Assembly (NCBI RefSeq): GCF_000382705.1
Contig: NZ_ARQE01000010.1
Span: forward strand, 1 to 64,000
Direction: 5' to 3'
From: Aureimonas ureilytica DSM 18598 = NBRC 106430
Lineage (GTDB): Bacteria; Pseudomonadota; Alphaproteobacteria; Rhizobiales; Rhizobiaceae
Length of the DNA stretch: 64,000 nt
Below, piece after piece: positions 24,183 to 33,388 of the stretch. The translations under genes were made by a program, and so were the position numbers. Position 1 is the first letter of the stretch; every line of letters begins with the position of its first letter. Under the pieces are notes generated by a model, which was not told the DNA's origin, did no database searches, and was given only the letters and a program-made list of their open reading frames with translations.

Positions 24183-25328
24183 ATGGAGTTCGACCCGCAG
24201 GCCCTGAGCGAGTCCATCGCCTTTCGCCGCGCGCTGCATCAGGCACCCGAACTCTCCGGCGAGGAAGCGCGCACCGCCGAGACGGTGGCAAGGCGGCTGC
24301 AAACCCTCGCGCCTGACAAGCTCCTCACAGGCCTCGGCGGCCACGGTGTCGCCTGCACCTTCGACGGCGCGGAGCCGGGGCCGAGCCTTCTTCTTCGCTG
24401 CGAACTCGACGCGCTGCCGATCCACGAGATCAGCGATGCGCCGCATCGCTCGCGCACGCTCGGCAAGGGCCATCTCTGCGGCCATGACGGGCATTCGGCC
24501 ATCCTGACGCTGGTCGCCTCGGCCCTCTCCCAACGTCGCCCGGCGCGCGGGCGCGTCATCCTCCTGTTCCAGCCGGCGGAGGAAACCGGCGCGGGGGCGG
24601 CCGCCGTTCTGGCCGATCCCCGCTTTGCCGCGATCCGGCCCGACATGGCGTTGTCGCTGCACAATCTCCCCGGCCTGCCCTTGGGCGACGTGGCCTTGCG
24701 CGAGGGGCCGGTCAACTGCGCCTCGCGCGGCCTTCGCATCACACTCTCGGGCAAGACCGCCCATGCCTCGATGCCGCAGGACGGGCTCTCGCCCATGCCG
24801 GCCATGACCCGCCTCATGCCCGCCCTCGCGGCGCTCGGGCCGGGCGGCGCGCTGAACGAGAGTTTTCGCTTGGTCACCATCACCCATGCGCGCCTCGGCG
24901 AGCCCGCCTTCGGCATCGCGCCCGGCGCCGGCGAAATCTGGGCGACCCTGCGCACGCTCCGCGACGAGGCCATGGCGGCGCTGGTGCAGGAGGCCGAACG
25001 GCTCGTCGTCAGCGATGCCGCAGCCTCCGGCCTCGGCCACGAACTTCGATACGAGGACGTCTTCACCCATTGCGAGAACCATCCCGCAGCCGTCGCGCTT
25101 CTGGCTCGCGCGCTGGACGCGGAAGGCATCGCGCATCGGCCGGGCGAGCCCATGTACCCTTCCGAGGATTTCGGCCGCTTCGCCGCCGTCTCTCCCTCGG
25201 CCATGTTCTTTCTGGGTGCCGGCCTCGACCACCCGCGCCTGCACAATCCCGACTACGACTTCCCCGACGACCTCATCGCCATCGGCGCGCGGGTGTTCCT
25301 GCGGGCGGTGCGCGAGGCCTTGGGATAG
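24183..25328 (+). CDS. M20D-family amidohydrolase (hippurate hydrolase-like)
   Basis: A 381-residue cytoplasmic metallopeptidase/amidohydrolase. Metal ligands of the family are visible: C99 and H101 in 'LCGHDGHSA', E133-E134 in 'QPAEETGAG', H160 in 'SLHNLPG' and a C-terminal 'HNPDY'. The dimerisation domain occupies about 175-290. These enzymes cleave N-acyl amino acids or indole-amino-acid conjugates; the substrate here is unknown. ATG 24183 has a near-perfect AGGAGG site. It ends six bases from a convergent gene, with no terminator between them. Confidence 0.87.
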   Translation: MEFDPQALSESIAFRRALHQAPELSGEEARTAETVARRLQTLAPDKLLTGLGGHGVACTFDGAEPGPSLLLRCELDALPIHEISDAPHRSRTLGKGHLCGHDGHSAILTLVASALSQRRPARGRVILLFQPAEETGAGAAAVLADPRFAAIRPDMALSLHNLPGLPLGDVALREGPVNCASRGLRITLSGKTAHASMPQDGLSPMPAMTRLMPALAALGPGGALNESFRLVTITHARLGEPAFGIAPGAGEIWATLRTLRDEAMAALVQEAERLVVSDAAASGLGHELRYEDVFTHCENHPAAVALLARALDAEGIAHRPGEPMYPSEDFGRFAAVSPSAMFFLGAGLDHPRLHNPDYDFPDDLIAIGARVFLRAVREALG

Positions 25329-25334
25329 CGGGTC

Positions 25335-25913
25335 TCACGCCCTCGGCGCGATGGGCTCCCAGCCGTGGCGGATCGTGAGGTCCGGCAGATCGGCGCTCCA
25401 GACATGGCCCTGAAAGGGCTGGTCCTCGGCGCGCGAGATGGCGCGTCCCGCCAGCGCGCAGAAGAGAAGCGTGCCGACCGCGCCATGGGCGACGATGGCG
25501 AGATCGCCCGTGCCGTCATGCTGCTGGACGATGCCGCGCACCGCGCCGAGGATGCGGCTCTGCGCATCCACCGCACGCTCCCAGCCGCGCACGCTTGTCT
25601 GCGGCTCGGCAAAGAAGGCGTCGGCCACCCTCTCGAACTCCGCCGGCGGCAGGAAGCCCGTCGCGCTGCGGTCGTTCTCGCCGAGTTCCGCCAGGACCCG
25701 GACGCCGAGACCCCAACGAGCGGCGAGGATGCCGGCGGCCTCGATCGCCTTGGTTTCCGTGCTCGCCCAGACTTGGCGGAGGCCGCTCAGTGTCTCCCGC
25801 CCGGCGAAATGGCGCATCCGCTCGATGCCGGAGGGCTGAAGATGCCAGCGCTCGATCGGCACGCTCGGGTCCACGACCACCTCGGGATGGCTGACGAAGA
25901 AGAGCGTGGCCAT
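25335..25913 (-). CDS. Histidine phosphatase-like protein with variant active site
   Basis: A 192-residue member of the histidine phosphatase (phosphoglycerate-mutase-like) fold. The usual 'RHG' motif at the N terminus is replaced by 'VSHPEV' (S8-H9-P10), and the second motif reads 'ASTETKAIEAA' where an Arg is normally found before 'A..TA'. The later catalytic His is retained in 'IVAHGAVG' (H143) and a Glu in 'ELGEND' (E79). So the phospho-accepting His is kept but the phosphate-binding arginines seem changed. Activity may be altered. It lies six bases from the lytic transglycosylase stop and reads in the same direction. Confidence 0.75.
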   Translation of the reverse strand: MATLFFVSHPEVVVDPSVPIERWHLQPSGIERMRHFAGRETLSGLRQVWASTETKAIEAAGILAARWGLGVRVLAELGENDRSATGFLPPAEFERVADAFFAEPQTSVRGWERAVDAQSRILGAVRGIVQQHDGTGDLAIVAHGAVGTLLFCALAGRAISRAEDQPFQGHVWSADLPDLTIRHGWEPIAPRA

Positions 25914-25918
25914 TGGGG

Positions 25919-26782
25919 TCAGCGGTTCTTGATGACGACGCAGGAGCCGCCGGCGCTGCGATACTTGTTGCAGAAGGCGTCGGCCGCGCCGCGCGAGTTG
26001 GCGCCGATGCGGATGGCGGTGATGCGGCGCGGGCCAGACATCGGCCGGGTGCGCATGACGATCGGCTCGACGCCGCCGAGAAGGCCGGGATAGCGGTCCT
26101 GCAGCTTGCGATAGAGACGAACGGCGATGGCCTCGTTGGGATGGCCGGCGACCTGCGCGCCCCAGGGGCGCATGGGCGCGCTTTCGACCGCCGCGAAGAC
26201 GGCGCGCGTCGGCAGGATCGGCAGTCGGCGGCACGCGACGGCGAAGTCCAGATCCTTCACCAGCGGCGTGACGGCGGCCTCGCGCTTTTCCTCGCGAAAC
26301 CAGGCCGCCGGCTGCGCGGTGATGGAGAGGACGTAGTCTTCGGTCTCGTAGGGCAGCCGCCCGCCGCTCTGCATCCAGCGCTTCACGCGGTTGATGCCGC
26401 CATTATAGGCCGCCGCCGCCAAGCCCCAGGAACCGAGTTCGGAGCGCAGGTCACGCAGATAGGTCGCGGAATGACGCAGCGCCTCGCGCTTGTCGAACGG
26501 GTCCGACAGGCCGCGCTCCTTGGCCGTGTAGGGCATGAATTGGGCGATGCCCTGCGCGCCGACGGGCGACTGCGCGGATTCGTCGAAGCGCGATTCCTTC
26601 CAGATCAGGCGCGCGAAGAATTCCGGCGCCATGCCGACGGATTTGGCGTTCTCGGCGATGAGATCGCAGATTTCGGCGACGCGCGGATTGTTCTTCTCGC
26701 CCGTCTTGTCCTCGGCCCTGGCGCTTGGCGTCAGAGCAAGCGCCAAGGCGATGGCGGCCAGCGAAAATCGAGGCGAGTTCAT
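25919..26782 (-). CDS. Soluble lytic murein transglycosylase
   Basis: A 287-residue exported protein: signal peptide 1-23 ('ARA' before Glu), then an SLT/goose-lysozyme-like domain. Catalytic E63 is in 'LIWKESRFD', followed by '[16 protein letters not shown]', 'DPFDKREAL', 'AAAYNGG' and 'ETEDYV', the hallmark series. The C-terminal 90 residues contain two Cys pairs and may bind the cell wall. It cleaves peptidoglycan to anhydro-muropeptides. The start overlaps the ispG stop by four bases (ATGA), so it is coupled to ispG, although the two functions are unrelated. Confidence 0.9.
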   Translation of the reverse strand: MNSPRFSLAAIALALALTPSARAEDKTGEKNNPRVAEICDLIAENAKSVGMAPEFFARLIWKESRFDESAQSPVGAQGIAQFMPYTAKERGLSDPFDKREALRHSATYLRDLRSELGSWGLAAAAYNGGINRVKRWMQSGGRLPYETEDYVLSITAQPAAWFREEKREAAVTPLVKDLDFAVACRRLPILPTRAVFAAVESAPMRPWGAQVAGHPNEAIAVRLYRKLQDRYPGLLGGVEPIVMRTRPMSGPRRITAIRIGANSRGAADAFCNKYRSAGGSCVVIKNR

Positions 26783-28047
26783 TCGGCGGCGGCGCGCCCG
26801 CCCCCGAAGCGGCGCTCGATATAGGCGAGCACCATCTCGTGGAATTCCTGCGCGATGCCTGCGCCGCGCAAGGTCGCGACCTTCACCCCGTCCATATAGA
26901 CGGGCGCCGAGGGCACCTCGGCGGTGCCGGGCAGCGAGATGCCGATATCGGCATGCTTGGATTCGCCCGGCCCGTTGACGATGCAGCCCATGACGGCGAC
27001 CGACAGCGCCTCGACGCCGGGATAGCGCTCGCGCCATACGGGCATGTTGCGGCGGATGTCGTTCTGGATCGTCTCGGCGAGTTCCTGGAACAGGGTCGAG
27101 GTCGTGCGCCCGCAGCCGGGGCAGGCCGCGACGATCGGAATGAACTGCCGGAAGCCCATGGTCTGGAGGATTTCCTGCGCGACCTGCACTTCCTTGGTCC
27201 GGTCGCCGCCGGGCTCGGGCGTCAGCGAGACGCGGATCGTGTCGCCGATGCCTTCCTGGAGGAGGATGCCCATGGCGGCCGAGGAGGCGACGATGCCCTT
27301 CGAGCCCATGCCCGCTTCCGTCAGGCCGAGATGGATCGCATGGTCGGTGCGCCGCGACAGGTCGCGATAAACGGCGATGAGGTCCTGAACGTTGGAGACC
27401 TTGGCGGAGAGAATGATCTTCTCGCGCGCCAGACCCGTCTCCTCCGCCAGCGCGGCGGAATGGAGCGCGGACTGGATGATCGATTCCCGCATCACCGCGC
27501 GCGCCGAAAGCGGCTGCGCGAGGGCCGAGTTCTCGTCCATCAGCCGGGTCAAGAGTTCCTGATCGAGCGAGCCCCAGTTGACGCCGATGCGCACCGGCTT
27601 GTCGTGCCGGATGGCCATTTCGATGATGTCGACGAACTGCCGGTCCTTCTTGTCCTTGAAGCCGACATTGCCGGGATTGATGCGGTACTTGGCGAGCGCA
27701 GCGGCGCAATCGGGATAATCGGCCAGCAGCTTGTGGCCGATATAATGAAAGTCGCCGACGAGCGGCACGGAGAGACCCAGCCGGTCCAGCCGCTCGCGAA
27801 TGCGGGGCACGGCGGCGGCCGATTCCGGCCGGTCCACGGTGATGCGCACGATCTCCGAGCCGGCGCGCGCAAGCTGCGCCACCTGCGCGACGGTGGAATC
27901 CACATCCGCCGTGTCCGTGTTGGTCATGGACTGGACGACCACCGGGGCCGGTCCGCCGACGAGAACGCCGCCGACATTCACGCCCACCGTGCGGCGGCGG
28001 GGCAGCGGATCGGCGAGAACGGGTTCGATCGGCAAGGCTGCGGTCAT
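26779..28047 (-). CDS. ispG: 4-hydroxy-3-methylbut-2-enyl diphosphate synthase
   Basis: A 422-residue GcpE/IspG enzyme of the MEP isoprenoid pathway. It has a TIM-barrel half starting '[17 protein letters not shown]' and a [4Fe-4S] half with C309 and C312 in 'ACPGCGR', C355 in '[10 protein letters not shown]' and E362 as the fourth ligand type. Start at ATG 28047 is favoured since the 15-residue longer form has no likeness. It precedes the lytic transglycosylase in one transcript. Together with ispA in the same window it supplies isoprenoids. Confidence 0.95.
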   Translation of the reverse strand: MTAALPIEPVLADPLPRRRTVGVNVGGVLVGGPAPVVVQSMTNTDTADVDSTVAQVAQLARAGSEIVRITVDRPESAAAVPRIRERLDRLGLSVPLVGDFHYIGHKLLADYPDCAAALAKYRINPGNVGFKDKKDRQFVDIIEMAIRHDKPVRIGVNWGSLDQELLTRLMDENSALAQPLSARAVMRESIIQSALHSAALAEETGLAREKIILSAKVSNVQDLIAVYRDLSRRTDHAIHLGLTEAGMGSKGIVASSAAMGILLQEGIGDTIRVSLTPEPGGDRTKEVQVAQEILQTMGFRQFIPIVAACPGCGRTTSTLFQELAETIQNDIRRNMPVWRERYPGVEALSVAVMGCIVNGPGESKHADIGISLPGTAEVPSAPVYMDGVKVATLRGAGIAQEFHEMVLAYIERRFGGGRAAAE

Positions 28048-28294
28048 CGGGTGGCTTCCCAGCGAAAAGGCGGTGGCGGCTCCGGGTGGCACCCGTGCGA
28101 GCGCGAGGTCCAGACCCGGGGTCTATATCGCCTCGCGCGCGTGTCAAATGAAGAGGCTTCGTGTCGCGAGCATGACGCAAGCCTCGTTAACAGACGCGTC
28201 ACGACTTGCGGCCGGCGCTTGGGCCTGTCACCTCCCTGCCCGACCGGTCCCGCGCGCCCCTTCGCCGCGCGGCTCGTTTCTGGAAGGAGTGTCC

Positions 28295-28453
28295 ATGCCC
28301 CTCGGCGCCGCCCTTTGCCTGTTCTGCCTTCTGATGCTGGCGGGCTTCCTGCCGATCTGGCCGTGGTCGCGCGGCTGGTCCTACCGCCCCGCCATCCTGC
28401 TCGGCGTCGTCTTCACCGTCGCGGTCATGATCTGGGTGACGATCCTCGTCTAG
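28295..28453 (+). CDS. DUF3309 small membrane protein
   Basis: A 52-residue protein with two hydrophobic helices separated by a Trp/Tyr-rich turn ('LPIWPWSRGWSYRP'), the signature of the DUF3309 family common in Hyphomicrobiales. ATG 28295 has GGAAGGAG seven bases upstream. Likely an inner-membrane protein of unknown role, often reported near stress-response genes. It is paralogous to the gene at 28562. Confidence 0.75.
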   Translation: MPLGAALCLFCLLMLAGFLPIWPWSRGWSYRPAILLGVVFTVAVMIWVTILV

Positions 28454-28502
28454 GGGCCCTGTCTGCGGGCCGGCCCCCTGCGGCGAAATGTGTCAGCAAT
28501 GT

Positions 28503-28528
28503 GGAACCCGAACACGTTGGCGTGAGTT
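28503..28528 (+). promoter_or_regulatory. Possible general-stress (EcfG-type) promoter
   Basis: GGAAC (28503-28507), 17 bases and AGTT (28525-28528) approximate the GGAAC-N16/17-CGTT pattern of the alphaproteobacterial general stress sigma factor. The expected start is about 27 bases before the second DUF3309 gene. One base of the -10 differs from consensus. Confidence 0.4.
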
Positions 28529-28561
28529 GTTTGCCTGTCTTAGTTCTCGCGGAGTTCCCCA

Positions 28562-28720
28562 ATGTCTCTCGGCACCATTCTTCTGATCGTCTTGATCCTG
28601 CTCCTGATCGGCGCGTTTCCGGGCTGGGGCTACTCGCGCAGCTGGGGCTATGGCCCGAGCGGCATTCTCGGCTTTCTTCTCGTCGTGGTTCTGGTCCTGC
28701 TGCTACTCGGCCGCATCTGA
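28562..28720 (+). CDS. DUF3309 small membrane protein, second copy
   Basis: A 52-residue protein, 'MSLGTILLIVLILLLIGAFP' followed by 'GWGYSRSWGYGPSG' and a second hydrophobic helix ending 'LLLLGRI'. This is the classical DUF3309 layout of two membrane helices and an aromatic turn. It is the same length as the neighbour 108 bases upstream, and the pair probably arose by duplication. GGAG lies upstream of the ATG. Function unknown. Confidence 0.8.
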   Translation: MSLGTILLIVLILLLIGAFPGWGYSRSWGYGPSGILGFLLVVVLVLLLLGRI

Positions 28721-28753
28721 CGTAGAACCCGATCGAATCGAACGCTGGTCGCC

Positions 28754-30046
28754 TCAGGCGGCCAGCGTTTCGCGTTCGGGCGCGGCCCTGGCCGGCTGGG
28801 GCCGGTCGGCCCCGCGCATGAGGCCCGACAGGGCGAAGACCACGAGAAGACACAGGCTGAGGCCGAGGAAGACCGGCGAGAAGCCGAAATGCTCGGCGAA
28901 GACGCCGATGGCCGAGGGCGCGATCAGGATGCCGCTATAGCCGATCGAGGTCGCGATGGAGATCGCGACGCCGGGCTTCACGCCCTCGATATTGCCCGCC
29001 GCCGAGAAGGCGATCGGCACGAGATTGGCAAGGCCCACCCCGAGCACGGCAAAGCCCACAAGCGCCGCGCCGAAGCTGCCGGCAAAGCCGATCAGAACCA
29101 GCCCCACCATCGCGAAGACGAGCGACAGGCGGATGGTGCGCACCGCGCCCAGCCGATCGCGAATGCCGTCGCCCAGGAACCGGAACAGCGCCATGGTCGC
29201 CGAGAAGGCCGCGAAGGCGAGGCCCGAGGTCGCGATATCCGCGCCGAGATCCTGCCGGACATAGATGGCGCTCCAGTCGATCGTCGCCCCTTCCGGCACC
29301 ATGGAGAACAGGGCGCAGACGCCAAGCGCCATGGCGACGAGCCTGGCCGAGCCGGCGCGCGCCGCGGGCGTCGCCGCATCCCCCTCCCCGTCGCTCGCCG
29401 CCGGGGCGGTGAGGCCGACATGCTTGTCCTCCATCAGGTGAAGGCCGATCGGCCAGAGGGCGAGAAGCGTGACGAGCGCGACGACGCTCGCTTGGCCCAC
29501 CGAGCCGAGCCCGGCGATCAGCGGACCGCCGACCGTCGCGCCGAGAACGCCGCCGATCGACCAGAAGCCGTGACAGGAGGACATCATCGCCGAGGGCAGG
29601 GTCCGCTCGGCCTGGACGGCATTGGCGTTCATCGCGACATCCATGCCGCCCATGGTCATGCCGAAGAAGAGGATCGCGGCCGCCGCGCTCCAGGGCGTGG
29701 GCGCCAGAACCAGAAGCGGCAGGGCGAAGGCGAGCAGCGCCTGAAGCACCAGCGTCGGCAGGCGCGAGCCGAAGCGCGCCGTCGCCGCGCCGACGAGCGG
29801 CATGGCCGCGACGGCGCCGATGCCGAAGACGAGGATCAGGAGGCCGAGCCGCCCTTCGCTGAGGCCGAGCCGATCGGCCAGAAGCGGCACCTGCGGCGTC
29901 CAGTTGCCGAGAATGAAGCCGTTCACCAGAAAGGCGAGCGAGACCGCGATCCGGCGGGCCGGCCAGCGCGCCGGGCGATGGGAGGGGGACGTGGTCACGG
30001 CGGGGAAATCCTTTGCGGGAAGCTGGGCGCGGCTCGATGCGCCCAT
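28754..30046 (-). CDS. Major facilitator superfamily transporter
   Basis: A 430-residue membrane protein with about twelve hydrophobic helices in two halves. The first half begins 'SLAFLVNGFILGNWTPQVPLLADRLGLSEGRLGLLILVFGIGAVAAMP', resembling the YbjJ/fucose-permease-like branch. The loop after helix 6 is hydrophilic and holds many small residues. ATG 30046 has no clear ribosome site; a GTG at 29998 with AAAGGA upstream (414 residues) is a good alternative. It follows the DeoR regulator in the same direction, so a sugar or related solute may be the substrate, by inference. Confidence 0.82.
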   Translation of the reverse strand: MGASSRAQLPAKDFPAVTTSPSHRPARWPARRIAVSLAFLVNGFILGNWTPQVPLLADRLGLSEGRLGLLILVFGIGAVAAMPLVGAATARFGSRLPTLVLQALLAFALPLLVLAPTPWSAAAAILFFGMTMGGMDVAMNANAVQAERTLPSAMMSSCHGFWSIGGVLGATVGGPLIAGLGSVGQASVVALVTLLALWPIGLHLMEDKHVGLTAPAASDGEGDAATPAARAGSARLVAMALGVCALFSMVPEGATIDWSAIYVRQDLGADIATSGLAFAAFSATMALFRFLGDGIRDRLGAVRTIRLSLVFAMVGLVLIGFAGSFGAALVGFAVLGVGLANLVPIAFSAAGNIEGVKPGVAISIATSIGYSGILIAPSAIGVFAEHFGFSPVFLGLSLCLLVVFALSGLMRGADRPQPARAAPERETLAA

Positions 30047-30078
30047 GGCGCGCGAGACGCGCGGCGATCGATCATGTT

Positions 30079-30912
30079 TCAGGAGGCCTTGCGGGCGGAC
30101 TTGGCGCCGGCGGGCCGCTCGGTAAGGGGCGGCCGGGCGCGCAGGATGCGGATGCCCGCTGCCTCGAACTCGGCGAGCGCCTGCGGCGGCGCGTCGTGCT
30201 CCACGACGAGCGTGTCGATGCGGCCGGGCTCCAGAACGGGAAAGGGGGTGACGCTCGCCAGCTTCTCGTTGAGGGCGGCGGCGACCACGGCGCCGGCCCG
30301 CGCGCCGATCTCGCGCTTGAAAGCGGCGTCCTCGTAATCCTGCGCGGTGATGCCGATTTCGGCATCGACGCCGCAGATACCGAGCACGAGGAGGTCGGGG
30401 CGCATGGCCTCCGCCTCGCGCTGGCTGACAGCGCCGAGGCAGGCGCCCGTGTGCCGGTTCACCCGGCCACCGAACAGGACGACGTCGAGCGCGGGCTTGT
30501 CGGCCAGCGCGCAGGCGATCGCCGGCGCATGGGTGACGACGGTCGCCGCGAGACTTTGGTCGAGCGCTTCGGCCACGTGAATATTGGTGGAGCCCGCGTC
30601 GATGAAGATCGTCGCGTTCGGGCGGGTCATCTCGGCGATGCGCTCGGCCAACGCCACGGCCAGCGCCCGCTTTCGCTCCTCGGCCTCCTCGCGGCGCTTG
30701 CGCAGCGGCACGAGGCCGGGCGCGGGCGGCAGCGCGCCGCCATAGACGCGGCGGCACAGGCCCGCCGAGGCGAGTTCGCGCAGGTCCCGGCGGATCGTGT
30801 CCTCCGACACGGCGAATTCGCGCGCGAGTTCGGACGCGAGCACCCGGCCCTCGCGGGAAAGGCGGTCGCGGATCAGGGTCTGGCGTTCGGGGGTCAGCGA
30901 CATCAGGCTCAT
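30079..30912 (-). CDS. DeoR/GlpR-family transcriptional regulator
   Basis: A 277-residue repressor: N-terminal DeoR helix-turn-helix 'ERQTLIRDRLSREGRVLASELAREFAVSEDTIRRDLREL' (8-46) and a C-terminal sugar-phosphate sensing domain (about 80-250) with 'FIDAGSTNIHVAEAL', 'VVLFGGRVNRHTGACLG' and 'GICGVDAEIGIT'. Such proteins respond to phosphorylated sugars. Two ATGs (30912 and 30903) are possible; the first follows AAAGGA. It sits directly upstream of the MFS transporter gene and probably controls it. Confidence 0.9.
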   Translation of the reverse strand: MSLMSLTPERQTLIRDRLSREGRVLASELAREFAVSEDTIRRDLRELASAGLCRRVYGGALPPAPGLVPLRKRREEAEERKRALAVALAERIAEMTRPNATIFIDAGSTNIHVAEALDQSLAATVVTHAPAIACALADKPALDVVLFGGRVNRHTGACLGAVSQREAEAMRPDLLVLGICGVDAEIGITAQDYEDAAFKREIGARAGAVVAAALNEKLASVTPFPVLEPGRIDTLVVEHDAPPQALAEFEAAGIRILRARPPLTERPAGAKSARKAS

Positions 30913-31065
30913 CGGCGGGCGTCCTTTTCTCCGTCGCCCTATGCACGATCATGCACGATTCGTCAATTTCACTTCCGATTGATGCCTGACTTCGAGCCAA
31001 ATCGCGCCAAACGAAAAACCCGCCACGAGGGCGGGTCGATCGTTCGGTGGGGAGATGCAGAAGGC

Positions 31066-31953
31066 TCAGAGCGCGCCGGCCGCCGGCTTGGGAAGGGCGG
31101 GCACCGCGCGGCGATCCTCGCCGCCGCCAAGCGTCATCACCCCGCAGAAGCCGACCAGCGCCATGCCGGCCACCGCCAGCGGATCGGGAAACTCGCCGAA
31201 CAGGAGCGCGCCGAGAAGCGCGGCCCAGACGATCTGGCTGTATTGCGTCGGCGCAAGGCGGCTGGCGGGCGTGAGACGGGCGGCGACCACCATGGCGATG
31301 TTGCCGATGCCGGCGCACAGGCCGCCGATCACCAGAACCGGCCAATGCTGCGTGGACGGCATGACGAAGCTCGGGATCATCAGAAGGCCGTTGGTGGCCG
31401 TGGCGGCCAGAAGCACGCCGCCGACCAGCGTCAGCCGCTTTTCGGTCTGCCCGAGCGAGCGCAGGAGAATGGCGCCGAGCGCGCCGCAGAAGGCGCAGGT
31501 GATGGCGGCGAGATGGCCGAGCGTCAGGGCGTTGAAGCCGGGTCGCACGACGAGCATGACGCCGGCGAGACCGCCGAGCAGCGCCACCCAGCGCGCCGGG
31601 CCGACCGACTCCTTCAGGAGCAGCATGGAGAGGACGGCGACGAAGACCGGCAGAAGGAAGATCAGCGAATAGGCCTGCGCCATCGGTAGATGCGTGAAGG
31701 CGTAGATCGCCGACATGCCGCCGATCGTGCCCGTCGTCATGCGGGCGAGCACCATCCAGGGGCGGTGCGGGCGCAGGATCGAGCGCCAGCTGTCGGCCGG
31801 GCGCTTGGACAGGAGGGCCGGCCCGAGCGCGATCAGCGAGACGAAGAAGCCGATTTCGAAGGTGGGAAGCTCGGAGCCGAGGATCTTCCCGGCGGCGTCG
31901 GAGCAGGAATAGGACAGGTAGGCCAGGAACGCGAGAAGAATGCCGGACTGCAT
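31066..31953 (-). CDS. EamA-family (DMT) transporter
   Basis: A 295-residue inner-membrane protein with ten predicted helices arranged as two EamA repeats; the first repeat ends near residue 140 and each contains the family-like 'GPARWVALLGGLAGVMLVVRPG' pattern. DMT transporters export metabolites such as amino acids, but the substrate is not evident. It lies between a DeoR gene and the trehalose cluster, in the same direction as both. A possible regulatory hairpin lies upstream. Confidence 0.85.
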   Translation of the reverse strand: MQSGILLAFLAYLSYSCSDAAGKILGSELPTFEIGFFVSLIALGPALLSKRPADSWRSILRPHRPWMVLARMTTGTIGGMSAIYAFTHLPMAQAYSLIFLLPVFVAVLSMLLLKESVGPARWVALLGGLAGVMLVVRPGFNALTLGHLAAITCAFCGALGAILLRSLGQTEKRLTLVGGVLLAATATNGLLMIPSFVMPSTQHWPVLVIGGLCAGIGNIAMVVAARLTPASRLAPTQYSQIVWAALLGALLFGEFPDPLAVAGMALVGFCGVMTLGGGEDRRAVPALPKPAAGAL

Positions 31954-32329
31954 CGGAGGCGACTTTGCGAAAACAGGAAAAGCCGGCGTCGCGATCTGGC
32001 GATCGTTTGCCCTTGCGGGCGCGTATTCGGGACGGGGAAGCAGGCAAGCGCACTATCGCGCTTCCCCGTTGATAATTCCTTTCCAGAGCCCCTCGCAACG
32101 GCTCCAAGCCGCTGATTCCGATCATATAATCTTACGTGGTCGGCCGCGGCGTGATCGCACTGCAACACAAGGGCAAGTGCGGCAAAACCAAGGAGAACGA
32201 GGCGGCGAAAATAAGAATTTCCCGGTGATGCGAATGGGGCGCAGACGCTTGGCCGGGACCCGTTCCGGAAACGAGAACGGCCCGGCCGCGTCGCGCAGCC
32301 GAGCCGTCGTCGAGCTGGAAAAAGCGGCG
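31954..32329. other. Intergenic region between the EamA gene and thuB
   Basis: No gene is seen. The stretch includes overlapping inverted repeats: CGGGGAAG (32033-32040) with CTTCCCCG (32061-32068), and AAGCGC (32046-32051) with GCGCTT (32058-32063), which compete for the CTT at 32061-32063. An AT-rich patch near 32124-32133 may hold the EamA promoter. CCGTTC/GAACGG (32260-32280) near the thuB end may help end that transcript. Confidence 0.5.
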
Positions 32330-33388
32330 TCAGTCGACCCGCAGCATCCGCCCCGCCTCGTCGGACACGAAGCACAGGTCGAGCAGTTTCTGGATGCCGG
32401 CGGCGTGCCGGAAGTTCGGCTGGCCGTTTTCGCCGGACATCAGCGCGAGGGCGAAGCGATGCTCGTTGCGCGGCGTCACCGGGCATTCGACCCTGACCCA
32501 GGTCTGCGTTTCCATGTCGGCCCCGAGGCAGGCCTCCAGACGCGAGTCCTGATGGTTGGCCCAGATGCGCAAGGCGCCGTTCTCGCCATAGATGGCGAGA
32601 TTCAGATCGTTCAGATTGCCCGTCGCATAGCGCGACATGTGGACGACACCGAGCGCGCCGTTCGACATCTCGACCGTCATGGCGACGCTGTCGTTGACAT
32701 CCAGCTTGTAGGCGCCGATCGCCCCGCCCTCGGCCTTGTCATAGGTCTTCATGCGCGCCTGGAGCGCGGCGAAGTCGAGCCCCGTGCCGAAGGTGACGAA
32801 GTCGAGAATGTGGATGCCGATATCGCCGAGCACGCCCTTGGAGCCATGCGCGGCCGACAGACGCCAGAGCCATCGCTCGTCCGTGCGCCAGTCGCCCCAA
32901 TGCTTGGCGGTGAGCCAGCTCTGGAGATAGCTCGCCTCCAGATGCCGGATCGTGCCGATGCGCCCATCGTCCACCATGCGCCGCGCCATCTGGATCGCAT
33001 GGGCGTTGCGATAGGTGAGGTTCACCATGTTGACGAGCCCGGCGCTCTCGGCCGCCTCGGTCATGGCGAGCGCGTCGGGATAGTTCACCGCCAGCGGCTT
33101 TTCGCAAAAGACCGGCTTGCCGGCCGCGATCAGCTCCAGCGTCGTCGCCTTGTGGACGCCGTCCGGCGTCGAGTTCACCGCCGCGTCGAACTCCCCCCAA
33201 GCGATGGCGTCGGGGAGCGAGCCGAAGGTCTGCGGGATGGAATGCTCCAGCGCGAAGAGCCGGGCGCGGTCGAGATTGGTGTCGACGGCGGCGACGACCT
33301 TGACGTTCGGGATGGCGGAGAAATGCTCGGCATGGCGCGCGGCGATGCCGCCCGTGCCGAGGATCAGGATGCGCTTTTCCTCGCTCAT
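32330..33388 (-). CDS. thuB: Gfo/Idh/MocA dehydrogenase, ThuB-like
   Basis: A 352-residue NAD(P)-dependent oxidoreductase: Rossmann motif '[10 protein letters not shown]' (11-20), 'EKPLA' (96-100), and '[10 protein letters not shown]' of the C-terminal substrate domain. In Sinorhizobium the similar ThuB acts with ThuA on trehalose and related disaccharides, giving 3-keto sugars. The start overlaps the thuA stop by four bases, as in the known pair. The gene name rests on this adjacency and general likeness, so another disaccharide could be the substrate. Confidence 0.8.
   Translation of the reverse strand: MSEEKRILILGTGGIAARHAEHFSAIPNVKVVAAVDTNLDRARLFALEHSIPQTFGSLPDAIAWGEFDAAVNSTPDGVHKATTLELIAAGKPVFCEKPLAVNYPDALAMTEAAESAGLVNMVNLTYRNAHAIQMARRMVDDGRIGTIRHLEASYLQSWLTAKHWGDWRTDERWLWRLSAAHGSKGVLGDIGIHILDFVTFGTGLDFAALQARMKTYDKAEGGAIGAYKLDVNDSVAMTVEMSNGALGVVHMSRYATGNLNDLNLAIYGENGALRIWANHQDSRLEACLGADMETQTWVRVECPVTPRNEHRFALALMSGENGQPNFRHAAGIQKLLDLCFVSDEAGRMLRVD

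Noticed and set aside
28122-28147. Possible ispG promoter with perfect TTGACA and TATAGA
   Set aside because: The spacer is only 14 bases, too short for the housekeeping sigma factor, and no better -10 lies at the right distance.
25919-28180. Long frame extending the lytic transglycosylase upstream through ispG
   Set aside because: ispG occupies this DNA in another frame with all its iron-sulfur ligands, and the transglycosylase has a signal peptide starting at 26782.
28754-32125. Single 1123-codon frame apparently joining MFS transporter and upstream sequences
   Set aside because: The frame happens to stay open through the DeoR and EamA genes, which are real genes in other frames. Only the part from about 30046 downward has MFS likeness.
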